The notes under the pieces were generated by a model. The model worked only from the letters and a program-made list of their open reading frames with translations, made no database searches and was not told where the DNA came from. DNA of 10,907 nt from Chloroflexota bacterium (GTDB lineage Bacteria; Chloroflexota; Dehalococcoidia; Lucifugimonadales; CATQGZ01): positions 1 through 10,907 of the forward strand of contig JAQBTI010000052.1 of NCBI GenBank assembly GCA_027624995.1, read 5' to 3'. Below, in pieces: positions 1 through 6,104 of the stretch (the first letter of the stretch is position 1; each line of letters begins with the position of its first letter). Position numbers and translations under genes: made by a program.

Positions 1-1
1 A

Positions 2-1072
2 GAGGGGGAGATCCAACACGACCTGGCCCTCCGATACCGCGATGCCGAACAGAGGGCCCGTGAAGAGGCGGAAGAGAAGGCTAGACGGATCCTCTCGCAG
101 TCGATCCAAAGGCTGGCATCCGACGTTGTATCCGAAGTAACCGTGACCACCGTGCCCCTACCCAGTGACGACATGAAAGGTCGTCTCATCGGCCGCGAAG
201 GACGGAACATAAAGGCGATATCGAAGGCAACGGGCGTCGATGTGATCATCGATGATACGCCCGAAGCCATTACTCTGTCGTGCTTCGACCCGATTCGGCG
301 AGAGGTCGCCAGGGTGGCAGTCACGAAGCTGATGGCGGACGGGAGAATCCATCCCGCGCGAATTGAGGAAATGGTCGTCAAGGCTGAGAAGGAGGTCGCT
401 GACGACGTATGGAAGAGCGGCGAAGAGGCCGTTTTCGACTCCGGAGTACGTGGCCTTCATCCGGAGATAATCAAGCTGCTGGGGCGGCTGAAGTACCGTT
501 ATAGCTACGGCGAAAACGTTCTGAGGCACTGCCTAGAGGTTTGCCACCTGGCGGGGATGATCGCCGCCGAGGTCGGAGGTAACGTCAACATAGCCAAAGC
601 TGGCGGACTTCTGCACGATTTGGGGAAGGCCCTATCGCACGAGGTCGAGGGTCCCCACGCGGACATCGGAGCTGAGATCGCCGCCAAGTACGATGTGTCG
701 ACCGAGGTGTGTGTCTGCGTGCAGGAGCACCACAACGACGAGATGAGCTCGGTGGAGGCCTTCATAGTATCGGCGGCCGACGCCATCAGCGCAGCCAGAC
801 CCGGCGCCCGCAGGGACTCTGTCGAGGCGTATATGAAGCGGCTGGAGGCCCTGGAGGATGTGGGGCGGGCGTTCGACGGCGTCGAGAAGGTCTTCGCCAT
901 TCAGGCCGGGCGTGAGGTCCGGATCATGGTGCAGCCGGAGTCGATAGACGACGTTGCCGCCTCCAAGATGGCGAGGGACATCGTCAGGAAGATAGAGGAT
1001 ACGCTCGTGTATCCGGGCCAGATCAAGGTGACGGTGATACGAGAGAGCCGCGCCACAGAGTACGCTCGATAG
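2..1072 (+). CDS. rny: Ribonuclease Y, 5'-truncated by window edge
   Basis: RNase Y is a membrane-anchored endoribonuclease that starts mRNA decay in many bacteria lacking RNase E. The frame is open from base 2, so the true start, the N-terminal membrane helix and most of the coiled coil lie outside the window. The first 40 or so visible residues are charged and coiled-coil-like (RDAEQRAREEAEEKARR). A KH RNA-binding domain follows, with VPLPSDDMKGRLIGREGRN and its GREG loop. Then comes the HD domain: RHCLEVCHLAG, the metal-binding HDLGKA, HADIG, EHHNDE and the downstream DAISAARPGARR. The C-terminal IQAGREVRIMV and YPGQIKVTVIRE segments are standard for the family. The GTG at 143 is internal to the KH domain and is not the start. 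The gene ends with TAG. Family assignment is close to certain; only the 5' part is missing. Confidence 0.96.
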   Translation, partial: EGEIQHDLALRYRDAEQRAREEAEEKARRILSQSIQRLASDVVSEVTVTTVPLPSDDMKGRLIGREGRNIKAISKATGVDVIIDDTPEAITLSCFDPIRREVARVAVTKLMADGRIHPARIEEMVVKAEKEVADDVWKSGEEAVFDSGVRGLHPEIIKLLGRLKYRYSYGENVLRHCLEVCHLAGMIAAEVGGNVNIAKAGGLLHDLGKALSHEVEGPHADIGAEIAAKYDVSTEVCVCVQEHHNDEMSSVEAFIVSAADAISAARPGARRDSVEAYMKRLEALEDVGRAFDGVEKVFAIQAGREVRIMVQPESIDDVAASKMARDIVRKIEDTLVYPGQIKVTVIRESRATEYAR

Positions 1073-1110
1073 GGCGACCGGCTGGCCGGTCGTGAGTCCA
1101 GAAAGCACAT

Positions 1111-1152
1111 CGCAGGCCGCTTGTCGAGGGAAGAGCCTCGGAGCGGCCTGTG
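1111..1152 (+). terminator. Two-tier hairpin after rny, possible terminator
   Basis: CAGGCCGCT (1113-1121) pairs perfectly with AGCGGCCTG (1142-1150). Inside it CGAGG (1125-1129) pairs with CCTCG (1136-1140) around a GAAGAG loop. The hairpin sits 40 bases after the rny stop, where a terminator would be expected. No real U-run follows (TGGTCTTATAGG), so a classical intrinsic terminator is doubtful. It may instead protect the 3' end of the rny mRNA or belong to the repeat element that follows. Confidence 0.4.
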
Positions 1153-1160
1153 GTCTTATA

Positions 1161-1240
1161 GGGGCCCCCTCATCCCAACGTTCTCCCGCCGGGAGAAGGG
1201 GTAGATTCTCCTCCCCCTCTGGGAGAGGACTTAGGTGAGG
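1161..1240. repeat. REP-like palindromic intergenic element
   Basis: Two small palindromes sit side by side in the non-coding spacer. TTCTCCC/GGGAGAA (1181-1187 and 1191-1197) has a GCC loop, and CCTCT/AGAGG (1216-1220 and 1224-1228) has a GGG loop. The second palindrome, followed by ACTTAGGTGAGGGC, read on the minus strand gives a CCCTCACC...CCTCTCCCAGAGGGGGAGG pattern. From general knowledge, this pattern resembles a dispersed intergenic repeat seen in many GC-rich bacterial genomes. Only one copy lies in this window, so dispersal cannot be shown here. Confidence 0.5.
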
Positions 1241-1262
1241 GCGCTCCAGGAGTTACACATCC

Positions 1263-2132
1263 ATGGCGGAAGTCGACCTTCACCTACACACGACCTTTTC
1301 CGATGGGACACTGACGCCGTCGGAACTCGTGCGCCTCTGTGCGTCGAACGGCGTGAAGATCATCTCGGTCTCGGACCACGACTCCACGGAGGGCCTGCGG
1401 GAGGCAGAAGAGGCCATACATCAGTTCTCCGACATGGAACTGATTCCCGGCGTAGAGCTTAGCACCGACGTCCCCAATGCCGAGGTCCACCTGCTAGGCT
1501 ATTTCGTGGACGTCGAGGACGCCAATTTTCAACGGGTGCTGGCACGCTTCAGGGAGGGCCGCGTTGAACGAGGCCGTTCCATGGTCGAGCGTCTCAACGA
1601 GCTGGGTCTGGGCATCACTTGGGAACGAGTCCAGCAGATCGCCGACGGGGCGTCCATCGGTCGTCCGCATATCGCCCAGGCGCTCGTGGAGGCAGGCTAC
1701 GTCAAGTATCCCAAAGATGCGTTTGACAAGTACATAGGCAGGAACGGTGTCGCATACGTAGAGCGCATCAGAGTGACGCCGGTTGACGCGGTCGGGATTC
1801 TCATCGACAACGGGGCCCTGCCCGTCTTGGCTCACCCCACTTACTACGATGACAAGTCACAGCAGGGAGACGATTCGGGCCTCCGGACCGTTCTACAGGA
1901 GCTCAAAGATGCGGGCCTCGTAGGCATGGAGGTCTATTACAAGGACTATACTCCCGACCAGGTGGTCCAACTGAAAAGGCTCGCCGACGATTTCGACCTC
2001 GTCCCGTGCGGAGGCACGGACTACCACGCTTCTGGAAATCCCGGCGAACCGGAGCCGGGCGCTGCAGGACCGGCTATGGACACGGTCGTGGAGTTGAAGC
2101 GCCTGAAGAAGGAGCGCGCCGTTGCTAGTTGA
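1263..2132 (+). CDS. PHP-domain phosphoesterase, YciV/TrpH-like
   Basis: This is a 289-residue metal-dependent phosphoesterase of the PHP superfamily. The metal ligands are all visible: H7 and H9 with D14 (DLHLHTTFSDG), D38-H39-D40 (SVSDHDST), E65 (PGVELS), H76 (EVHLLGY), H136 (GRPHIA), H191 (LAHPT) and D253/H255 (GGTDYHASG). The GRPHIAQALVEAGY segment places it with the YciV/TrpH group. Characterised members hydrolyse 3',5'-nucleotide bisphosphates and act as 5'-3' RNases on short RNAs; that activity here is inferred from family. No polymerase module is attached, so it is not a DNA polymerase X or III alpha PHP domain. The start is the ATG at 1263, with AGGAG at 1248-1252. The gene ends with TGA, 30 bases before plsY and in the same frame. 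Confidence 0.88.
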   Translation: MAEVDLHLHTTFSDGTLTPSELVRLCASNGVKIISVSDHDSTEGLREAEEAIHQFSDMELIPGVELSTDVPNAEVHLLGYFVDVEDANFQRVLARFREGRVERGRSMVERLNELGLGITWERVQQIADGASIGRPHIAQALVEAGYVKYPKDAFDKYIGRNGVAYVERIRVTPVDAVGILIDNGALPVLAHPTYYDDKSQQGDDSGLRTVLQELKDAGLVGMEVYYKDYTPDQVVQLKRLADDFDLVPCGGTDYHASGNPGEPEPGAAGPAMDTVVELKRLKKERAVAS

Positions 2133-2162
2133 CCTGCTCAGTCCTGGGGCTGGCCCCCGAGA

Positions 2163-2873
2163 GTGACGGACGCGGGCTTCGTCCTGGGGGCGTACCTGTG
2201 GGGCTCGGTGCCTACGGCCTACCTGGTGGCGCGTTACTTCAAAGGAATCGACATCAGGGAATTCGGTTCGGGCAACGTCGGAGCGACCAACGTCATGGTC
2301 CACGTCGGAAAGTGGACGGGCTTCTTACAGGGGCTATTCGACTTTGCGGCAAAGGGGGTAGCCCCGATCGCGCTGGCGAAGGTCCTGGACCAGAGCCTTG
2401 CCGTACAAGCGGCAATGGGACTGGCGGCGATAGCGGGGCATAACTGGTCTCCCTACATCCGGTTTACCGGTGGAAGGGGGGTCGCAACGGCCATCGGAGT
2501 GGTCCTTGGATTCGCCATGTGGCAGGAGTTTCTAATCCTGACGGTGGTCATGGGACTGATCGGACGAGTGCTGAAGCGGGACACCGGGTTCTGGACATTT
2601 GTTGCGATGGTCTCCCTTCCAGTTCTCGCCTATACATTCGACCGGCCCGTCGAGCTCCTAACCGTGAGTTTAGGGATCGGCGTTGTACTTATGAGCAAGC
2701 GGCTCACCGCCAACTGGCAACCGCTGCCGTCCGGCTCTTCCACGCTCAGGGTTATGGCATACAGGGTGCTCTGGGACCGAGACATCTCCAAACAGACTGA
2801 CTGGACCGAAAGAAGGCCCGACACAGAGAATGAGCAGTCGACCAGAGGCCTCGGCGACCACATACTGCGATAA
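2163..2873 (+). CDS. plsY: Glycerol-3-phosphate acyltransferase PlsY
   Basis: PlsY is an integral membrane enzyme that transfers an acyl group from acyl-phosphate to glycerol-3-phosphate, making lysophosphatidate, the first step of phospholipid synthesis. The three family motifs are present: GSVPTAYL (residues 14-21) running on to FGSGNVGATN (34-43), the D60...KG (64-65) stretch, and GHNWSPYIRFTGGRGVAT (92-109). Several hydrophobic segments are seen. At 236 residues it is somewhat longer than the usual 190-220; the extra is a polar tail after VLWDRDISKQTDW. The start is a GTG at 2163, the only candidate between the upstream in-frame TGA and motif 1. The ribosome binding site is weak, and a GGGGC/GCCCC hairpin (2146-2157) lies just upstream, so translation may be coupled to the PHP gene. 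The last 44 bases overlap the next gene. Confidence 0.93.
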   Translation: MTDAGFVLGAYLWGSVPTAYLVARYFKGIDIREFGSGNVGATNVMVHVGKWTGFLQGLFDFAAKGVAPIALAKVLDQSLAVQAAMGLAAIAGHNWSPYIRFTGGRGVATAIGVVLGFAMWQEFLILTVVMGLIGRVLKRDTGFWTFVAMVSLPVLAYTFDRPVELLTVSLGIGVVLMSKRLTANWQPLPSGSSTLRVMAYRVLWDRDISKQTDWTERRPDTENEQSTRGLGDHILR

Positions 2874-3333
2874 GCACTCCGACACACCTACGAGGCTGCG
2901 GTGTGGCAAGTGCGAGAAGCCGGTTTGTCCTCGGTGCATGGTCCATGCGCCGGTGGGAATCCGGTGTCCGGACTGCGCGAACGTAAGGTCTGTGCCTACG
3001 TTCGACGTCACAACGCCCTTCCTGGCCAGGGCGGTGGCAGCGGCTGTAGTCCTCGGAACCGTCGGCGGGACTCTGTTCGCGCTGTTGGGTCCGGCCATTA
3101 TCTACCAGGTGGCCTACCTCGACACCTTAGCGATTGCCGGTCTCGGCTACGTCGTGGGGGAAGGGGTCAGCCTGTCGGTCAACCGGAAGAAAGGGCGGAC
3201 TCTAAAGTACGTTGCGGCGGGGGGTATGGGAGTCGCCTACCTGATAATCCTTGTCTTCGGCTTGGGCTATCTCAGTATCTTCCATCTCATAGCGGCTGGC
3301 ATCGGGATCTACATCGCTATGAACCGGTTTTAG
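2830..3333 (+). CDS. B-box zinc-finger membrane protein
   Basis: This 167-residue protein of unknown function has a cytosolic zinc finger and a membrane domain. The finger shows the B-box ligand spacing: C13-x2-H16, C25-x2-C28, C33-x2-C36 with H39, and C46-x2-C49. A short linker leads to about four hydrophobic segments (roughly 64-88, 92-117, 127-147 and 148-164), with a basic NRKKGR loop between the second and third. The finger resembles that found in front of rhomboid-like and other small membrane proteins in Chloroflexota and Actinobacteria, but no rhomboid GxSG serine motif is present. The ATG at 2830 lies inside plsY in another frame, 44 bases before its stop, and has no strong Shine-Dalgarno, so translational coupling is likely. 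The finger could mediate protein-protein contact; no partner can be named from sequence. Confidence 0.8.
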   Translation: MSSRPEASATTYCDKHSDTPTRLRCGKCEKPVCPRCMVHAPVGIRCPDCANVRSVPTFDVTTPFLARAVAAAVVLGTVGGTLFALLGPAIIYQVAYLDTLAIAGLGYVVGEGVSLSVNRKKGRTLKYVAAGGMGVAYLIILVFGLGYLSIFHLIAAGIGIYIAMNRF

Positions 3334-3370
3334 AGGATAGAGCACCCTCTCCATCCCTTGCTCCCGCGGG

Positions 3371-3420
3371 CCGTGGTTCGACTGGCTCACCACGAACGCA
3401 GATTCGATCCGCCGTTCGTG
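3371..3420. repeat. REP-like inverted repeat between convergent genes
   Basis: CACGAACG (3391-3398) and CGTTCGTG (3413-3420) form an eight-base stem around a 14-base loop. The minus-strand reading of 3373-3398 is CGTTCGTGGTGAGCCAGTCG followed by AACCAC. I recall this motif as a dispersed intergenic repeat in many unrelated bacterial genomes. The second arm, CGTTCGTGAAGAGCTTG, looks like a degenerate partial copy in inverted orientation. It lies between the zinc-finger gene and the convergent dinB, where it could stop transcription from both sides, though no T-run is present. Confidence 0.5.
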
Positions 3421-3468
3421 AAGAGCTTGCCGAAATGGCATTCCACCTGACACGGCATATTCTGCCCC

Positions 3469-4539
3469 CTACTCGAACCCAGCCAGACGGGGTTGTACCG
3501 GATCGTCGCGGACTTCATCGAAGCCAGTCACCCCTACGCCGACCAGCCGGAACAGCCTGCCCGGGGCGAGCTCAGCCCGGAGCAGTGCCCTGGCGGCCGC
3601 GTCGACCGACTCCGAACTCTCAACCCCATCAGCCAGAGTCTTCTGACGCGTAAACGTCGTAAAGTCGGCCAACCGTAGCTTGAGCTTGACGGTACGCGCG
3701 TGCATATCTCTGCTACTGAGGTGGTTGCCCACGCGAAGGCTCAACCGGCTTACCAACTCCATGAGAGCCTCTGGATCGCCGGAGTCTTGAGCGAGCGTGG
3801 TCTCGGCACTAACCGACTTGCGCTGTCGAAGTACCTCAACCGGTTGGGTGTCCTCACCTCGTGAAAGCCGTCTCATATGCTCGCCGACGCGGCCGAACCT
3901 GCTGGCCAACCACGCATCTGTCTGTTGCGCCAGTTGCCCGATCATGTGGACGTCCTCCAGGGCCAGCCGGGCCGCGGTCTTCGGGCCGACGCCCCACAGC
4001 TTGTCCACCGTCAAAGGGGCCAGGAAGTCGCGCTCGGTACCCGGCGGTACGACGGTAAGCCCATCGGGCTTGTCCATGTCTGAAGCGACCTTTGCTACGG
4101 ACTTGCTCGTGGCGACGCCCACAGAGATCGTCAGGCCCAGGTCGGTCCGCACCTTCTTCTTGAGCTCGGCAGCGATGACCTCGGGGGGGCGCGCCGGAGT
4201 AATCGATTCCGTCACGTCGAGGTATGCCTCGTCTAGAGACAGCGGCTCGACCAGAGGTGTGATGTCTCTAAATATGGCCATGACGGCCCGCGAGACCTCG
4301 CTGTACCGGTCGAACCTGGGGGGTACCCTGAGAAGTTTCGGACAACGCTGGTAGGCGGTCCGCATCGGCATCGCGGAGTGTATGCCGTATCTTCGGGCCT
4401 CGTACGAAGCGGACGCGACTACTCCCCTGCCCTCGGGACTCCCTCCAACAACGAGGGGCATTCCTCTCAGCTCGGGGTTGTCGCGCTGCTCCACAGAGGC
4501 ATAGAAGGCATCGAAATCGGCGTGAAGGATGTGACGCAC
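3469..4539 (-). CDS. dinB: DNA polymerase IV (Y-family, translesion)
   Basis: This is a 356-residue Y-family polymerase that copies damaged DNA at low fidelity. Catalytic acidic residues fall at the same numbers as in E. coli DinB: D8 (HADFDAFYASVEQRDNP) and D103/E104 (SLDEAYLDV). Y13 occupies the steric-gate position that excludes ribonucleotides. The palm and fingers motifs VVASASYEARRYGIHSAMP and TISVGVATSKSVAKVASDMDKP are intact, followed by the helix-hairpin-helix LWGVGPKTAARL and a little-finger domain. The C-terminus carries QPRLAGF (349-355), matching the QxxLxxF pattern for binding the sliding clamp. The start is GTG at 4539, because a TGA lies three codons upstream and MRHILHADFD fits the family N-terminus. 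No Shine-Dalgarno is evident and a palindrome abuts the start. It stands alone, divergent from arsR. Confidence 0.96.
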   Translation of the reverse strand: MRHILHADFDAFYASVEQRDNPELRGMPLVVGGSPEGRGVVASASYEARRYGIHSAMPMRTAYQRCPKLLRVPPRFDRYSEVSRAVMAIFRDITPLVEPLSLDEAYLDVTESITPARPPEVIAAELKKKVRTDLGLTISVGVATSKSVAKVASDMDKPDGLTVVPPGTERDFLAPLTVDKLWGVGPKTAARLALEDVHMIGQLAQQTDAWLASRFGRVGEHMRRLSRGEDTQPVEVLRQRKSVSAETTLAQDSGDPEALMELVSRLSLRVGNHLSSRDMHARTVKLKLRLADFTTFTRQKTLADGVESSESVDAAARALLRAELAPGRLFRLVGVGVTGFDEVRDDPVQPRLAGFE

Positions 4540-4555
4540 CAGGGCTCAGCCCTGG
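4539..4555 (-). promoter_or_regulatory. Palindrome abutting the dinB start codon
   Basis: CCAGGGCT and AGCCCTGG flank a single base, giving a 17-base near-perfect palindrome. Its dinB-proximal edge is the first base of the GTG start. In RNA it would fold as CCAGGG/CCCTGG with a five-base loop, occupying the place where a ribosome binding site should be. It may limit translation or bind a dimeric repressor; neither is shown by sequence alone. Confidence 0.35.
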
Positions 4556-4678
4556 ACCCTTCCCTTGGGACCCGCTGTATACAAGAAAGCACCTCGCATC
4601 GCGAATCGGTCAGGCCCCGGGGTCCGACTCCCGTGGGCTCCGACAAAACCATATTACACCGTCGGCCCCTAGCCATAT

Positions 4679-4712
4679 TGTTAGTTGACACTTTCGTAAG
4701 TCGTTGCTAACA
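4679..4712. promoter_or_regulatory. Candidate operator dyad over the arsR promoter
   Basis: TGTTAG (4679-4684) and CTAACA (4707-4712) are exact inverted repeats. Inside them ACTT (4690-4693) and AAGT (4698-4701) form a second pair with the same centre, between 4695 and 4696. The dyad covers the -35 box, the spacer and most of the -10 box, the usual site for autorepression by an ArsR-family dimer. CATATTGT is also repeated directly at 4674-4681 and 4711-4718. Confidence 0.5.
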
Positions 4713-4713
4713 T
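4685..4713 (+). promoter_or_regulatory. arsR promoter, sigma-70 type, extended -10
   Basis: A perfect -35 box TTGACA (4685-4690) is followed after 17 bases by TAACAT (4708-4713), which is preceded by TGC as an extended -10. Seven bases further on, transcription would begin at about 4720-4721, exactly at the ATG of arsR. This implies a leaderless mRNA. Confidence 0.65.
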
Positions 4714-4720
4714 ATTGTGC

Positions 4721-5047
4721 ATGCTCGATACGGCAATGCGGGCCATCGCCGAACCTCGGCGTCGGGCCATTCTGAATCTCATCAATACTGTTGAACTACC
4801 CGCCGGGGAGATCGCATCGCACTTCGATGTCACCCGGCCGGCGATCTCGCAGCACCTCAGGATCCTCGTGGATGCAGAGCTCGTGACGGTCCGCAGAGAA
4901 GCAACAAAACTGCTCTACAGGACACGTCCGGAGGGATTGGCCGAGCTTAGGGCCTACCTGGAGGGCTTTTGGAGCGACAGTCTGGAACTACTCAAATCGG
5001 CCGCAGAGGCCGAGCAGCGGAGGGCCGATGCCAACTCAGCAGAGTGA
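4721..5047 (+). CDS. ArsR-family winged-helix transcriptional regulator
   Basis: This is a 108-residue DNA-binding repressor-type protein. AMRAIAEPRRRAILNLI opens the winged helix, and AGEIASHFDVTRPAISQHLRIL (about 28-49) is the helix-turn-helix, followed by the wing LVTVRREATKLLYR. No ELCVCDL-type cysteine motif or other metal site is present, so it is not an arsenic or cadmium sensor. It belongs to the subgroup usually paired with an SRPBCC/AHSA1 gene, which overlaps it by 20 bases here. ATG 4721 is preferred over TTG 4715, because 4715 would lie before the predicted transcription start; ATG 4736 is a further option. There is no Shine-Dalgarno, consistent with a leaderless message. The dyad across the promoter suggests autoregulation. 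The inducer is unknown. Confidence 0.9.
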   Translation: MLDTAMRAIAEPRRRAILNLINTVELPAGEIASHFDVTRPAISQHLRILVDAELVTVRREATKLLYRTRPEGLAELRAYLEGFWSDSLELLKSAAEAEQRRADANSAE

Positions 5048-5492
5048 TGTCCTAGATCTCGAGGTACGCATCGACGCCACGCGCGAGACGGTCTTCGAGT
5101 TCTTCACTGACCCTGCGAAGATTGCCCTCTGGCAGGGTCAGAGCTCCACGGTGGAGCCTACCCGAGGCGGCATCTACAGGTTAGACGTCAATGGCCGGGA
5201 CGTTGCCAGGGGCGAATACGTTGAGGTCACGCCGCCGTCGCGAGTCGTGTTTACCTGAGGATGGGAGGGCGAGGGTAGTCCTCTGCCACCGGGCACGAGT
5301 ACCGTGGAGGTCTCGCTGACTGAGGACGGAGGAGGTACGATCGTGCGGCTTCGACACGTTGGGCTGCCGGCCGACCAACTGGCTCCGCACACGGACGGGT
5401 GGAAACACTACCTTGCGCGGCTGGTCGTCGCCGGTGCGGGCGGAGACCCGGGCCCGGACCCGCACGCCGGATCCGACGAGGAGATGAGGTAG
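5028..5492 (+). pseudogene. AHSA1/SRPBCC protein interrupted by in-frame TGA
   Basis: The frame encodes an SRPBCC-fold protein of the AHSA1 type, small proteins with a hydrophobic pocket often controlled by an adjacent ArsR regulator. The first 76 codons (VRIDATRETVFEFFTDPAKIALW ... PPSRVVFT) end at TGA 5256-5258, codon 77. Without any frame shift, the same frame continues with GWEGEGSPLPPGTSTVEVSL, RLRHVGLP and HTDGWKHYLARL to a TAG at 5492. Related proteins read VFTWGWEG here, so the stop replaces a tryptophan by a single G-to-A change (TGG to TGA). Both halves keep good family similarity, so the lesion is recent, a sequencing error, or read through. TGA is not generally Trp here: all nine rpoB tryptophans are TGG, and arsR ends in TGA. 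The ATG at 5028 has GGAGGG at 5019-5024. Intact length would be 154 residues. Confidence 0.8.
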
Positions 5493-5547
5493 GACGATCT
5501 CTCGCGCTGGAATCTAGGAACCAAAAAATTTGAGGAGGAGGAGTATC

Positions 5548-5898
5548 ATGCCCAATCCCGTTGTCCACTGGGAGATCCATACGAAGGAAGCGAAGAAGTG
5601 CCAGGAGTTCCTGGCGAACGTGTTCGACTGGCATGTCGATAGCAGCAACCCGATGGACTATGGATTCATCGACACACATGCCGGAGGAATCAACGGCGGC
5701 ATAAGCCCGTCGGAAGAGCCGAACAAGACTCTGGTCTACGTCGAGGTCGACGACCTTCAGGCGTACCTGGACAAGATCGAGAGCCTCGGCGGTAAGACCG
5801 TGGTGCCCATAACCGAGATCCCGAACGTGGTGACGTTCGCCCACTTCACGGACCCCGTGGGAAACCTGATAGGACTCGTTAAGTCGGACGGGAGCTAG
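5548..5898 (+). CDS. VOC-family (glyoxalase/bleomycin-resistance fold) protein
   Basis: This 116-residue protein is made of two beta-alpha-beta-beta-beta halves of the vicinal oxygen chelate fold. It opens with NPVVHWEIHTKEAKKCQEFLANVFDW, then YGFIDTHAGGINGGI. The second half has LVYVEVDDLQAYLDKIESLGG and FAHFTDPVGNLIGLVK. The usual C-terminal metal-ligand glutamate (GNxxEL in glyoxalase I) is replaced by glycine (GNLIGL), as in many uncharacterised small VOC proteins, so glyoxalase activity should not be assumed. The start is ATG 5548, chosen over an upstream in-frame TTG at 5530, because GAGGAGGAGGAG (5532-5543) is a very strong ribosome binding site for it and the family N-terminus fits. 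It follows the SRPBCC gene after 55 bases, on the same strand, and may share the arsR transcript. Substrate unknown. Confidence 0.85.
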   Translation: MPNPVVHWEIHTKEAKKCQEFLANVFDWHVDSSNPMDYGFIDTHAGGINGGISPSEEPNKTLVYVEVDDLQAYLDKIESLGGKTVVPITEIPNVVTFAHFTDPVGNLIGLVKSDGS

Positions 5899-6104
5899 AC
5901 AAACCAGGGGCTTCGCAACCAAGGTCGACTTTAGAGGGGACTGCGAATCTCTCCCGGACCGGACGCATCAAACGTGTGATCTGTAGGGCTTTCATCGGCC
6001 CGGCCTTCAATCGAGTGTGGTCACCGCCGACATCCGCCGACACCCAGCGCAGGCCAAGCTCGGTAGCGGTTGTAGATAGAAACAAGATAGAAAAAGGAGG
6101 AGCA

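Noticed and set aside
4590..4645. tRNA-like 3' half (GGTCCGACTCCC and a following GC-rich strand)
   Set aside because: The T-stem pairs poorly, the loop lacks TTC, and no matching 5' acceptor strand or anticodon arm can be found upstream.
4651..4679. Minus-strand promoter for dinB (TAATAT as -10 at 4651-4656)
   Set aside because: The -10 is plausible, but the hexamer 17 bases upstream (AATATG) does not resemble a -35 box.
5256..5300. TGA at 5256 as a selenocysteine codon
   Set aside because: Only a four-base stem (5271-5274 with 5280-5283) follows, too small for a bacterial SECIS. The family residue is Trp, not Cys or Sec.
5251..5922. 223-codon open frame on the minus strand
   Set aside because: It lies opposite the SRPBCC and VOC genes, has a basic, arginine-rich, low-information composition and no recognisable motif. 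It looks like a GC-driven shadow.
5899..6104. Promoter or riboswitch in the VOC to DUF4242 spacer
   Set aside because: Only a short direct repeat (6024-6042) and a weak six-base stem with a 24-base loop (5912-5947) were seen; no promoter boxes or known aptamer pattern.
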